Part shown: in pieces, positions 11,900 through 23,894 of the stretch
How the letters are laid out: each line of letters starts with the position of its first letter
Numbering within the stretch: position 1 is the stretch's first letter
NCBI RefSeq assembly: GCF_954871325.1
Contig: NC_088778.1
Coordinates: 29,621,120 to 29,685,119 of the forward strand
DNA from: Gordionus sp. m RMFG-2023
Taxonomy: Eukaryota; Nematomorpha; Gordioida; Chordodea; Parachordodidae
Reading direction: 5' to 3'
Length of the DNA stretch: 64,000 nt
Made by a program: the position numbers and the translations under genes
The notes under the pieces: model-generated
Seen by the model: only the letters and a program-made list of their open reading frames with translations
What the model was told of the DNA's origin: nothing
Databases searched by the model: none

Positions 11900-12770
11900 T
11901 AAAAAAATGGTATTTTATTTACTACTCTTTTCCAAAACTTAAAGTGCTTGAATTTCCTTTCTAAAACTAAAGACTTTTAACTCGGATGGAAACATAGAAG
12001 TTAAAGAAAAATATTTTTCATTATGTCAGTTAAAAAATAATGGAAATTCCAATTTCTTACTAGACTCAAAAGTCTAACAGCTTCTTCCTAATCCTAAAAA
12101 TTTTTTGAGCTCAAACAGAGGTTTCTAAATTTCTTTCTTATTTATACATTTCCAAATTGGAGTATAAAAAAATCGAAATTACTATTTTTTGCCAGAGTCC
12201 AAAGATCTTGGAATATCTCTGTAGTACCAAATATTTAGACTCAAATGAGGTATTTTAATTTTTTCATTTTATATAATTTTCTTTGTATAGTAAAAAAATA
12301 ATACTAAATCTCAAATTTCTAACTCGACCCTAAATGATGTCTTAGAACTTCTATCTCAGCTCCATAAGCTCGGAGTTCAAGCCAAGGTATTTACAAAAAT
12401 TCATATGATTTATTTTTCCGTTCAGTAAATAATAATGGCAAGTGCAAATTAATTATCAGACCGTAAGATCTTAAAATTTCTGTCTAATATCAAAAGCTTA
12501 ACTTGGCTCAAAACGGGTATTTATAATATTTTTTAATTTCTTTGTGGAGTAAAAAAAATAATGCAGGTATTAATTTCTTACTAAACATAAATGTCTTAGA
12601 AAATTCTTTCTGATACCTAAAATGCATCTAAACAGAATACTTGAGATTTCATATATACTTTTTTCCTCATAGTGAAAACAAAATAATGGTAATATCAATT
12701 TATTATTAGACCCTAATATCTTAAGACTTCTCTTTAATAGCAAAAAACTTTTGGATGGGCACAGAACAAG
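11900..12770. repeat. Decayed tandem array, unit about 129 bp, about 7 units
   Basis: A recurring order of motifs: A-run followed by ATAATGG or similar, then AATTTCTTACTAGACCC, then GTCTTAGAACTTCT, then a variant of AAAAGCTTGACTC and GGTATTTA. The A-run/ATAATGG landmark falls near 11907, 12032, 12167, 12290, 12427, 12551 and 12683, a spacing of 123-137 bp. Units are strongly diverged, so the array is old. The spacers are homologous to each other, so it is a minisatellite or satellite, not a CRISPR array. Confidence 0.7.
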
Positions 12771-13780
12771 ATACTAAACCCTTATGCGGGCCTTTGTTAT
12801 CTTTGATGGAGTTAGATGAGACCCATTGGACATTGGCTCTTATCCAACTAGACTCAAATAGGCCTGAGTCATGCAATTCTAATACCAAGACCCTTTAACT
12901 CAGTTTAAAACGGAGTAGTTTCCAATGTACCCAAATGCCTTAAACCTTCTTTCTAATATTAAAAAGCTCGGGCAGCATATTTTTAATACCAAATAGAACA
13001 AAATATTTACATTTTTGTTAAATGAACGGTCCCAGCGGATGGGCTCAGCGAGCCAATCTCATGCCCGACTTTCTGAACTAGATGAGACCTTTTGGTCCGA
13101 ATCCTATCTATAGTTCATACTGTTAACTTGTGTTTGGGCTTGTATGAGAATCAAACCTTATTCAAGTCTAAAATCATGTTTAGAGTAAGAAATTTAACAA
13201 GGCTCGTATTGCCAAGTAGGAAACTATACGAGTGTGGGAGACTATCTTAGTTATCTTGACATCACTATATGAGGGCCTCTTTTTGCGTTTTTTACTCCCC
13301 TTCTTATTATGTTTTTTTATTAGTTTTTTTTTGCATTATATCGATTAGAAACCTGCATCGGTCCATCTTTGATAATAGTAATTTTAGGCCAAAAAAATTA
13401 TGGTGGACCGATCATATTATTTAAACTACTTATTACGAAAAAAACATTTTTTACTCGAACCTTTTTATTTCTAACAATATTACGAATGTTTTGACGCAAT
13501 TTTATTATGCCCGCAAAATAAAATATGCAAGAGATCGCTAATGGCAGTGTTAATTGATTTATAAATCTAGCAATCAAACCCAAATTGAATAAAGCCTTAT
13601 TACCTCACATGATAAAGAAAAACAACTAATTGATACACAAATTTATGGGAATATCACTGAAAATAAGTTCTATAAATGTGCAAAATTTGCATTGAAAATT
13701 TACAATATAATTTCAACATAAAATTGAACCGATAACTTGACTTTTATATTGATTGGAGGAAACAATCAGCTAGGATCAAT
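12771..13780. other. Non-coding stretch between array and pseudogene
   Basis: No gene recognised. The part 13020-13260 is less AT-rich than average but has stops in all frames I read. Confidence 0.45.
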
Positions 13781-13784
13781 AAAA

Positions 13785-15573
13785 AAATTATCAGAGTTTT
13801 CCAAAGAAGAATAGTTGCCAATTAGTGAATAATTCAGGAGTCACTTCTTAGCTAATCCTTTATATACCAATTTGACATTGGAGCCATATTTAAAGGTTTT
13901 CCAAGACGTTGATCGAAATATAATAAATTATGATTGCACGAATTCCATTTCTCACGCAAATGTAGCTTTAAATGTTTGGTATGGGAGACAAGTAGATATT
14001 AACAAATCAGCTTGCATCGCCTTAAAAAATCTTGTTTTATTTAAATCTAAAATTTGTTCGTTATTGTATAATCATAACAAAGGTATTGAAAAAATTATTG
14101 AGTTATTGACACAATTAAATACTTATTTATGCTATTTGATTGAAAATTATTGTCAAAATTTCTAACGTTGTTTTCAAGACCTTGTATCAAACATTTAGAT
14201 GTAAAAATATAAAGATATTTTGGTAAGTGTATTAAGAGAACCATCATATAAATATTTATAAAGAAAAAATTCGGATAAGAATGTTAATAAATGATTTGAT
14301 TATAAAAGCGTCTAAAATGATTATTTATGACATTGACATAAATGATAAGACAAATATAATAAAATCACCAGCTTCCGCATTAACCTTTAAATTTAATTTA
14401 TCATTTGATCAAGACATGGAGAAATTCAATAATTGAATTAGGCGATATATTTTAGTTTTATGCCTCGTGGCCTGATTTAAAACATTTATTATATAAATTT
14501 TACTAACGATTCTCTGTTCGCAAAATACCATATCCGGTTTAGTAACTCATCTTCGTTCATCAAATATAAATATTGTTTCCAACGAGTGCGCTATTATCTG
14601 CTCAGTGTCAATAATTTTGCCAAATCGAGATATTGATAATTTTAAATGTGTTATCAAATTGAATGGAGCTCTTACAATGTTTAAATAAATTATTACGATC
14701 CAAACACAATACTACATCTATTTATTCATGGAATATTATATTGAATTTATATATTTAAATATTTTGAAGGATAAATTAGAATTTCAGGACGAAATTATAA
14801 GCAACAACTTGAATGAAGAGATATATCCATGCAATATCAACCTTGAGCTACTGATCTTAAATCAAACTATAGATTCTATTTTTGATCGCTCTCTTTATGA
14901 CCGATTTAAGAGTTCTGAAGAAAATAGTAATTATCAGAATTTTATGGATGTTAAGGGTAGATTTTACGATCAAGAAAATAATATAAAAGAAATGTATGAA
15001 GATAAAAAATTGATGAACCTTCCAGAACAAACTCCTAGAATGTTTTCTCGGTAAAGTTCCATAATGTCCATACCAGTGAGTGTGATAAGGATTCTCATAA
15101 TGATAGATCTGACGAAATAAAATCCCAAGCTCTGCTATTCAAAGTTATGACTCTCAAATAATAATGGATTCTATTCTAACATCCTGTCCTCATTGCAAAT
15201 AAATCCTATTTCAATAAAAAATTATTCACACCGTAACAATCAAAATAAATTGGACAATAATGAGTTTGAAAATGCTATGAAGTCTTATGCAACGGAAGGC
15301 ACTCCGTACCACTCCACTAGACCACCATCCCCATATAAAAATGATCCTATGATCCTTATGAAAGAAAATCAATATTATTTCACTCAACAAAACACTTATG
15401 ATGACGAAAAATTAAAAGCATATTATGTTGATGATACACCGACATCTATATATTACCCAATATCCTCTAATAATTTTGTTAACGATATAAAATATAATAA
15501 TTATGGAATACTAGAGATTACCAATAATTTAAGGCTATTTCCTGAAAAATTATTTTTCAAATTTTTCCATTAA
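13785..15573 (+). pseudogene. APC-like (adenomatous polyposis coli) pseudogene
   Basis: APC is the scaffold of the Wnt beta-catenin destruction complex: armadillo (ARM) repeats followed by a disordered tail with 20-residue beta-catenin-binding repeats. Here the reading hops between frames but keeps APC order. 13872-14161 resembles an ARM segment (NVALNVWYGRQVDINKSAC). 14223-14252 gives VSVLREPSYK. 14538-14690 gives THLRSSNINIVSNECA, matching the APC LQHLKSHSLTIVSNACG segment. A frameshift later comes LLRSKHN (APC LIHSKHK), then NLELLILNQTIDSIFDRS (APC ALEAELDAQHLSETFDN). Three TP motifs follow: EQTPRMFSR near 15020-15051, YATEGTP near 15287 and YYVDDTP near 15420, the hallmark of 20-residue repeats. 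Stops at 14162, 14688 and 15052, plus frame changes, show it is dead. No introns interrupt the ARM part, suggesting a retrocopy or an intron-poor parent. Confidence 0.7.
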
Positions 15574-15930
15574 AATCTGTTTAAAGTGGTTGGTTTTTTT
15601 AAATCTTTTGACCACAGATCGGACTCCACGTGATTTGTTAAAATAAAAAAAAACATATATGTCTTATTGAAAAATATGCATTTGGTAGTACCTATCAAAG
15701 AAAAAATTGTAAAATATCGATTAACTAGGTACTTTGCAGTAAGCATCATTAAATTACAAACGATGAAAGAAATATTAAATAATTTATTATACGTCGATAA
15801 CCCACTATAAATTAACAATGAAAATTTAATTTTTTTTCCTATAAATTTTATACAATAATTTACTTTTTTTTTAAAAAAAAACACACAGTCAAGATATAGT
15901 AAACTTTTTAACAAAATTTTGTTTTTTTTT
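15574..15930. other. 3' flank shared by APC pseudogene and DUF268-type gene
   Basis: AT-rich sequence between convergent ends. It probably holds the 3' UTR of the minus-strand gene. The 114-codon minus-strand frame here is low-complexity (Phe/Lys/Ile-rich) and not supported as a gene. Confidence 0.4.
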
Positions 15931-17452
15931 TCAATCTAAAACTTTTCGCAAAACCAGAATAATATCAAAATCTACGGTTAAAATCTTGTCTTCCATTCCT
16001 TTTAATGATACAACATCTTGCAAGTTTGATGTCGGTGGTAATGAAATAATGTCTTCGAGGTGCCAACGAGGCGACTTAAACAATAGATACTTTAATCGAT
16101 AATAGCTGTACACTCTGTGGGATCCCCAAATCAGTAGCCCCAAATTTTCGGCCATGTATCCTTCATCATTATCATTGGGATCATTAATCCCTTCCATCAA
16201 TTCCGTCAAAAAAGTCTCTCGATTTATTTTGGCGAATCGCGTGATCGGAACGTTGAGGAATAATAAACCTTTCGGTTTTAATAAGCACCACATTTGAACC
16301 ATCAAAATGGCGTCGGAGACTGAGTTTACTTTTAAACTCATCATATTTTTGAAACGCGACTCATTATCGTAATCTTTTCCTGAAGCCATTCTCTTTCCAT
16401 CATTCGTTGAGTCTTCTTCCAAGAGACTTAGCCTATGAAACGAAGATTCAAGAGTTATAATCATAAAATCTAGAGCCATTTTTCTTTCCCGGCTTTCCCT
16501 CAAATAATACACGGGATCGATGTCGAGATTACTTTTTCTCCTATGTTTTCTTGCATCGGTGATCCCAAAATACGATTGAAACAATTTTAAAGGATTGTAA
16601 TAGAGGGCCCATAAATGGTTCAATTTATTGGCTTCATTTAACGTTTTCACTCCTCTCTCGACTTCGTAAAAGTTTGATATAATCATTTTACGGGGTACCA
16701 CTTCCCCTTCGAGCATTTCTCTTAAAATCGCGTTTAATAGGATGGAATTTTGAAATTTGACTTTAGAATGTTTTCTTCTTCTTTCAATCTTATGGCGGCT
16801 GATTTTATCCCAAAATATTACGCCCTTTTTTCGAAACATATGGCTCTTTCCATACTTATCGATTACACTTTTGAATAGTGTCTTCAAAGCATATTCCCTG
16901 TCTTCCTCGTTTTCCACAGTCGGTTTACAGGACATTGGTTCTAGAAGTAAATGACTCGCATTAATGTTATCTCGCAGAGTAAACTCTTTATTGAGCGGAA
17001 ATATGGCTAGAACTTCGCGAGAAGATGGTGGTAAGGCAAAAGTATGAGTCGTGTACAGATAATCTGCCACGTTTTCGCTTTCGTTTAATTTAGGCAACAA
17101 TTTATTAAAAAGGGGTAAACGAAGTTCGTCAACAAGTATTAGCGACTTTCCGAAGTCGCTAAATTCTTGTATCAGATCTATGGAGAGGTCTCGAGGATTT
17201 ATAAGTGAGGATGATTGACGTTTACGGGAAGTTTTGTGAAATTTGGTCTTATGTACAGCATCACGCTTGTCCCTTCCCTTGTTGTCACGTACAACATCCA
17301 TGTTAAGTCGGATGTCTTCGATACTCTGTTTGATGGATTCGAAACACTGCAAAATTCTGTCGGGATCGATTTCGTCCGACGTCGTTGGTAAATAATCTTC
17401 CCACGTTTCGTCATCGTATATAACTTTATCGCTCGGTTTAAAAAATGATTTC
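15931..17452 (-). CDS. DUF268-type protein, exon 3 (C-terminal domain)
   Basis: Last exon of a proposed three-exon gene. The frame is open from a stop at 17497-17499 down to TGA at 15931-15933 and has no in-frame ATG near its 5' end, so it must be entered by splicing. I place the acceptor at 17453-17454 (ACTACAAACAG, then GAAATC), leaving one base that completes the codon from exon 2. The exon encodes about 506 residues. The C-terminal third carries MWCLLKPKGLLFLNVPI and LLIWGSHRVYSYYRLKYLLF, the pattern of DUF268 proteins (methyltransferase-like fold, function unknown, best known in nematodes), preceded by an ITLESSFHRL segment in the expected place. The N-terminal part is acidic then basic (KTSRKRQSS) and may be a disordered stem. 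Clearly higher GC than the flanks. The specific family call is from memory of the motif. Confidence 0.65.
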
Positions 17453-17499
17453 CTGTTTGTAGTATTAATATCTTTCTTTTTTTTCCAGAAAATGATTTA

Positions 17500-18345
17500 T
17501 ATTTAAATATATATATATATACCTATGTTACCGGGCATAAAAATTCAGTCAATCTGTATATAACATTTTTGGTAAATAAATTAGAAAAATAACCTAAATG
17601 TTTATGATCCAAGATCAAATCTAAATTACTACAAAATCAGATCTTCAAATTTTTTAAAAAAGTGTCCGACAAATTTTTTTTTTTGATATTTTTCTAACTT
17701 TTTATACTATTTTATTTAAGGCGCGTTATTTTTGGCTTACATTTTTGAAAATCTTATTATTGTCGGGAATGTTCTCGAAAATGTTTAAAAATACCTATCT
17801 TATAAATTTGTGATAAAGGTATAACACATTAGATCCCTGGATAAATTATCGAGAGTTTCGAATTGGATTTGAATAATATTCAAATATTATACTAAAATAT
17901 AATATATTCGTATTCGAATATTAAAATAAAATATATTAAAATATAATTTGACTAATTAAATAATATTATCTAACATTTTAATATTTTTATATTAATTTTT
18001 CATTTTATAGTTTAATTTTTTAAAATTTTCGCCATATATTTTTGAGGAAATCTTCTTGCCTTGCTTTTGACTTTTTTAAAAAATTATCTATTTAATATAC
18101 AGGGATTTGAAGCTAGACCCTGAACCATCGTATTTTTGCTGGACCCAAGCCCAGACCATGACACTTTTTTAAAAAAGGAGGGTTCAAGGGTTCTAGGTGT
18201 CAAAAAAAAGAATCATTTTCTATCTCTTGACATTTTTCAAAATTTTCCGGTTTTTTTATACTTTCATTTTATTAGGTAATATCTTGTTTTAATTCATATT
18301 AATTTTAGAAAGTGAAATATAGTAAATTTTATAGAGTTAGTTAGA
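17500..18345. other. Intron 2 sequence of the DUF268-type gene
   Basis: AT-rich, non-coding. Holds a TA microsatellite at about 17506-17520 and a cluster of ATTCGAATA-like motifs at 17858-17935 that resembles the subterminal region of the hAT remnant at 26.2-29.2 kb. Confidence 0.45.
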
Positions 18346-18800
18346 GGTACGCAGGCTGGCCCAAACTTCGAGTTGGCATAGTCGGGTATTCTAAAATATT
18401 TTTAACATTGGGCTGGCTTGGGAGGCTGAATTTTTAATATTCTTCAGGCAAAATGAGCTGACCAGACTTCAATTTATTAAAAATAATAGTTTCATTTCAT
18501 AATATCGTATATTATATATGTATATGTTTTAATTTAAAAATAAATTTAAATAAATAAAGAAGCAAACCAGCCCATTAAAATAATTTTTAAACCCTAGGCG
18601 GAAGGGGCCGGTTAAACAAAATCAAGCGGGCAGGCTTTTTGGCTAAAAACCCGCCCATTGCAGGTCATGTTTTTAAAAAATCGACTCAAATAGAGCCATT
18701 TAACAACACTACCTGCAGACCCGGCCCTGGTATATTAGAAGGAGCTAAAATACGGCCCGGACTTAGGGCAGCGCCTGCAGGTCTCTAATATATAATATAT
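18346..18800. mobile_element. Fragments of GC-rich-ended hAT-type non-autonomous elements
   Basis: A stretch starting TTAGAGGTACGCAGGCTGGCC and ending near GGGCAGGCTTTTTGGC/GCCCATTGCAGG (about 18668) has opposed GGCTGGCC/GGCAGGC-rich ends. It is followed by the right end of a TAGTGTTG MITE (GAGCCATTTAACAACACTA, to 18712). Then comes a short piece ending CTGCAGGTCTCT (about 18713-18795) that matches the CAGAGACCTG terminus of the hAT at 45 kb. Boundaries are uncertain and no target duplications were found. Confidence 0.45.
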
Positions 18801-19524
18801 ATAAGGGTGCAATTTTTTATTATATTTAACTTATTATTTTCTGTAAAATGAATGTTTTAAAATCAACAATAAATTATTTTCTTATTATTCAAATAGTGTA
18901 ATTCAAAATTCTTGGCTTATACCAAAAAGCATATGCTTTTTTTATAATGTTATTGAATGAGTTCATTTTTAAAAAATATTATTCGAATAATATTCGGTCA
19001 AATTAGTATTCGTTTGAACGAATCGAATAATGTTCGTTAGTGAGAATAATTTTCGAATTGATGTTCGTATTTATTCGACAAATAAAATCGGCGAACTATT
19101 TATTATATTATATTGCCTTGCCGGCAACATTAACATAAAAAAGAATATATTTGTTTATTTAAACTTTCAGCTAAGTCAATCTCAATTATGTAATGCACAC
19201 CCTCGTAAAACTAGCATTTTTTTTTAAGAAAAATTAAAAATTATTGTTAATAGAAAATATTTTCATATACAAAAGAAAATAGAATAAGAAAAAGGAAGAT
19301 TTGGAAATTGTTATTTCAATTATATAAATAGTTTGTACTTGTCCTTCTTTGGTTGTCTTCAATATATAAAAATTAAATAGAGTTTTTTTTTTCTCTTTTG
19401 CCCTTCTTTTGTCTTGTCGTAAATACATAAAAATTAAATAAAGTTTTCTTTTGTTTTGATTTAAATATTTTTAAGGTTAACATATGGTTTTTGTGTTTTC
19501 TTTTTACTTAGGGGTTTCACTTAC

Positions 19525-19679
19525 TTTTGAAGTCTATAATAGGGTGTTCGGCTAATACAAGTTAGATATTTAGGTCCGGGAGATAGCCCTGCATCCAATG
19601 GTATAATTAGAGTTCCGGAAAGTATAGGGGGGTAGGTTTTATCCCTAATTATGTAAGATAAAACTAACACAACTCCTTT
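19525..19679 (-). CDS. DUF268-type gene, proposed exon 2
   Basis: 155-nt stretch with strong splice signals on the minus strand: acceptor CGTTTTTGCAG at 19680-19681 and donor AA then GTAAGT at 19519-19524. The frame starting right after the acceptor is open through the donor and encodes 51 residues plus two bases (begins KGVVLVLSYIIRD, contains DAGLSPGPKYLTCISRTP). The phase fits both neighbours: exon 1 ends on a codon boundary, exon 2 ends with two bases, exon 3 begins with one. I recognise no motif in it; inclusion rests on splice sites, phase, strand and composition. A different gene structure is possible. Confidence 0.5.
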
Positions 19680-19996
19680 CTGCAAAAACGTTCTTTTTTT
19701 CATAATTTGTGACAATTTTATTTTATAAATGCGCCTTTTATTTTCACTATATAAAGGTCAAATTTCTATATTAAAGATAAACTTTATTTTTTGGTTTTCA
19801 AATTTGCTGAAAATTATAATTATTTTTTGTACTTAAAAATATAATTTATAATGTTTTAATTGATGCTTCTTAAATTTTTTATGATTAATTATTTTCTTTT
19901 TTTTTAAATAAAAATTTAAAATATAAATGTTGTAGTTGCTTTTAATAATCTAAAATAAATGACGCATACCAAATCTCATCGAGACGTGCCACTTAC

Positions 19997-20082
19997 CATT
20001 CTACCCACAACTGAAGCCCCAACACTTCAGAAATAATTTTTCTAAGAGTTTCTAAAGGCTGGTTAGGTGTGGTCGACGTCAT
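19997..20082 (-). CDS. Candidate initial exon (unlinked)
   Basis: ATG at 20080-20082 opens 28 codons (MTSTTPNQPLETLRKIISEV...) that run to a strong donor, TG then GTAAGTGG. It leaves two bases, TG, and the proposed exon at 19525-19679 starts with A, which would create TGA, so it cannot join that exon. It has no usable acceptor at its 5' side. It could be an alternative first exon of another transcript or a chance match. Confidence 0.22.
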
Positions 20083-20209
20083 TGTCAGAAATTAAAATAT
20101 AATTAATCAAAATTCTAATGTTAATAAAGATACTAATCATTTTGATTTTATACGGCTCAAAAAAAATCTTAGAATAAGATATTCGAAATTTGCAGGAGTT
20201 TGATAAGGG

Positions 20210-20406
20210 TAGTGTTGCTAAACGGCGCGAAATCCACACAATTAGGCAAATGAGTGAAAAATGTATTTTAGACAGAAAAATATTCCTTATGCCTCGAGGT
20301 TTTGATAATAAATGTTCAAACCTTTGTACCATCTATGAGCGAAATATTTAGGGCTTGCATAATATTTTTCTGAATATAATATTGAGTCAGCCGTTTTACA
20401 ACACTA
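20210..20406. mobile_element. TAGTGTTG-family MITE carrying a LINE-derived piece
   Basis: 197 bp, ends TAGTGTTGCTAAACGGC and GCCGTTTTACAACACTA. Internal blocks match the complete copy at 7.45 kb. Flanking 8-mers GATAAGGG and GACAAGTA match at only 5 of 8, so the duplication is eroded or absent. Positions 20232-20262 match 36952-36982 inside the RTE LINE at 30 of 31 bases by eye. It lies in the proposed first intron of the DUF268-type gene. Confidence 0.75.
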
Positions 20407-20742
20407 GACAAGTATACCCAGAATAAGCAAATTTACTGTTTTTTTATAATTTAATCCCTAATTTAACAAAAATAGAACCAAAAATTAGTAAGTAAAAGCA
20501 AAAAGCGCCCAAATATAAATTTTTTTTTTGATTGGCCTGAACTTAAATTGTGATAAATGTTTTTTAAAAGAAGAAGAAAAAAAAAATGTAAGACACGAGA
20601 ATTCGCGACAATGGTATCGCCTTACTATCTCTTATTAATTTGGTCATGTTAAAACCCCGGCCACTTTTTATATTTGTGGAGGACGAATATCTTCAAATAC
20701 ATAATATACTAAAAAAAAAAAATTAAATGTCTTTTTTTTTAC

Positions 20743-20913
20743 CCAATTAATAGAATAGTCGAAATTAGGCGACGAAACGTAGAAACTTTTCAACATCGTG
20801 ACTAGAGCGAAATTTATTACGCTCATAAAAACGAATAGGATCACTAATATAATAAAGATAGATAGGACATAAACTCTAGCCTTTTCCCGCAGTCCCAAAA
20901 TTTCGATCATCAT
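20743..20913 (-). CDS. DUF268-type gene, proposed exon 1 (signal anchor)
   Basis: Two tandem ATGs (20911-20913 and 20908-20910) start 57 codons: a short cytosolic head MMIEILGLREKARV, then one long hydrophobic segment (about residues 14-41, with IFIILVILFVFM), then SSPNFDYSINW and donor TGG then GTAAAA. This is the layout of a type II membrane protein with an uncleaved signal anchor, fitting a lumenal or extracellular catalytic-like domain encoded by exon 3. The exon ends on a codon boundary, in phase with exon 2. Codon use is less AT-rich than surrounding sequence. Full model: 57 + 51 + 1 + 506 = about 615 residues. Confidence 0.5.
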
Positions 20914-23889
20914 GTATTTTTATGAAATATTAAACATTATAAATTTATAATAAAACATTAATTTTTTTTAAAAAAAATAAAAAAAAGATAACTTAAATGA
21001 AAACAAATAATATGGGGAAAAATTATTTATTTTTTATAATAAAAAAAATTAACCTAATTTTTATCGCGATATAAATAAAATTTTCTCTACAATTAATCGA
21101 ACTTATAATTATTTATCGAAGGTGTAAATTATTGTTTTAATACTTATTATAATTGACAATAATATAGGTTACCTTATTAACATTTATAGACCACTCTTAT
21201 TAATCATTATCATAGGGTCCAAAATTAGTGTCAGGCCAGACAATTAACGATGGATAGCGAGACCCTCTCACACAAAGAGCTGGAGCTATAAATATAAGAA
21301 TCAATTGAGGGAGTATAGTTCAAGAACTGTTTTCTTATTTTTTTTACTTCAACTTTTTAGGTAGTTTAATAGAAGCTGAATGACTAAATAACCGGCTGTT
21401 TAAATAAGTCGAAACCAGAACACAGTTTGCTAAACAAAACAAAAAATGTCTAAATTAAAAAAGATAAGAAATATGCCGAGATGAAACAATGATATACAGG
21501 GTAAAAAAGATAGAAAATTAGAATTGTATATTTTAAAAAAAGGAAGTGCATTGCATAAAAATTATTAAATAATTCAAAAATACATAAAATTTGGATTTTT
21601 TTGTAAAAAATAAAATCATTTGATTTTATTTATAGAACTAGACGCCATATAAAATATGTCCTTTATTTTGAATAATTATAAAAATAAATTTCTATATTTA
21701 AATAGTTCGGGCTGGGCCTGCAAAAATTTTTTGATAAAAATCGGGTTCGGGCCGGGTCGATAAAATTTATTTTAAAAAAAATTTCGGACCGGGCTTGAAA
21801 AATTAGGCCCGATGCAGATCACTAGTGTATACTGCTTAAAAAATGATTATAGAGATATACATCCAAAATTTTTATCAATTAAATTTTCAAGTTTTTCTTT
21901 ATCGAGCATTTAACTATATCTACCAATAAATTTTCATAGTTGGGAAGTGAAAATTCGGTAGATAATTTTTTTGGGGCTGGACTATTACATCTTGATTGCT
22001 TAGAAATTTTCCCTCAAATAATGATTGTTTTCTAAATTTGTAAGTGTTGTAATTAGGTAAGATCGTTAATATCATTAACAAATTGACATTTGTCATAATA
22101 CTTAAAAGCTACTCAAAGCTTCTCAACACTTCAAATAGGAATTTGAGACCATTTGGCTTTATAGAAATTTTTTTTTTTTAAATTTAAATTAGGTTATTAA
22201 TATACCACTTTTAATGGCAAATAACCACCTTTAATATTGGAAACATAATAAGAAGCTAACCTCTTTATACTAAAATATAATCAGTTTTATATGCTAAATT
22301 TTTCTTCTCTCAAATCTTGATGTAAATCAAAATATGGAAAATGTTTAATTATCTTAGTATAATTCATAACTAATGTATCTTTGAAAGATACGAATATGTA
22401 TTTTTTTTTATGACACTAAAATGTCGATTTTGTGGGTAAGGAATATGTTCAGATTTATCGCGTGAAGATATTAGTGCACGAGCCAACCCCAGAAAAATAA
22501 ATTATTTTTAAAAAACTTATGCATTCAATAAGAAGGTTGTCCTAGTCCGAAAACACTTTCGGGCTTAGTAGAGATATATGGGTAAAGATTTTGCCGTTTT
22601 CTTATACGTCATTTTAAACGTCAATAAAAAAAAGAAAATTACCCTTCACTCTCCCCCATAAACCCCCAAAATAATGTATTTAATATAACAAATAATCTAA
22701 AGACTGTATTTTGAAATTGGAGAGAGGCGGGAGTTGTGATAACATCATTATCATTGTGGTAGGAGTAGATGGAGGTATTTTCGAATTGAATCATCTTTTT
22801 TGGCTAAATTTGTATAGGGAGGAAAGGGTGGGAAAGAGATAAATGGCATAATAGTAAGTATCTTGGAGGGGATAAGGGGCTGGAAGTCTCTGAGTGAACC
22901 CAAAGGCCTCCATTAAAATTTATGAGAGAAAACACCAACTAATGCCCCCCCCCCCCTTACTAAATCCTGAATATGACTTGCCTATATTTATCATTAAGAC
23001 AAATATGATGTAAAAAAATTTCATAAATGGGTAACAAAAATTCCCAGTAATAATTGAAAGTTTAAAAATTCGATATTTTTTCATTCATCAAACTTAAGAA
23101 TTTTTTTTTTTTAAAAATAGGTTGTCATTATTTCACTACATGTAAATATTTTCTTAATATTAAAATAAAAAAATATAGCGCATTGTCATACAGTACACCA
23201 GTGGAAATACTTTTTAGTGTGGTATAAATGTTCTTAAGCATAAACGGGAATGACTTGTGGATGAAAAGTTTGAGAATGTTTCATCATTGAAGTTTTTATA
23301 TAACAATAGATTCCTAATTTCGACAGTGTGCACATTTTACATGAGTATAATAAAAAAATATCCCTTTTCAACAAGGTATTGGTATCCAGATATATTTGAA
23401 AAGCATCCTTTAAAAACTCTAGTGTAAAGTGCCCGATAGGGTCCGCAATCGGCTGGTTCTAGCCCCTGTCCCACTCGTTATTTTAATAAATTTTTATCCC
23501 GCCCGCTCATCAATGGCTTTCCACCCGTTGTTTTAAAATTTTTTTTAACTCGCCTGTCACCCGCCCAATGCTCAAGATATTTCAAAAAGCCCACTCATGT
23601 TACCCGGAGAATTGGCTGGCATATGGAGAGGTTGGCTAAAGTCCACATCCATTAGTGGCAGATAATTGGCATAATAACCACGCTTCTGCCTTTCTCTAGT
23701 GTAACGAAAGCGCTGTTGAGGTCAAAATTTTCTGTTTCTTCTATAGGGACAAAATGTTAGGATATTTTTGATTATTTTAAAAAAAATATTAATCTCCTTT
23801 CAGTCACAATTTTTGAATACTTCATTTATAAGGATTTTTAATGGTAAAATTATGACGGTGGTGGTGGGGGGGGGGGGTATTTCTATCAG
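20914..23889. other. Non-coding stretch with repeat fragments
   Basis: No gene recognised. Contains a copy of a dispersed repeat with ACCGGCTGTTTAAATAAGTC at about 21391-21410 (relatives at 30.97 and 49.86 kb). A GGGCTGGGCCTG...CCCGATGCAGATCACTA fragment lies at about 21705-21825, related to the element at 34781. There is a run of 12 C at 22945-22956, and a run of 12 G at 23866-23877. Confidence 0.45.
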
Positions 23890-23894
23890 ATTAC

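Noticed and set aside
11900..12770. CRISPR-like reading of the tandem array
   Set aside because: The sequence between landmarks is itself repeated, units are diverged and the genome is eukaryotic.
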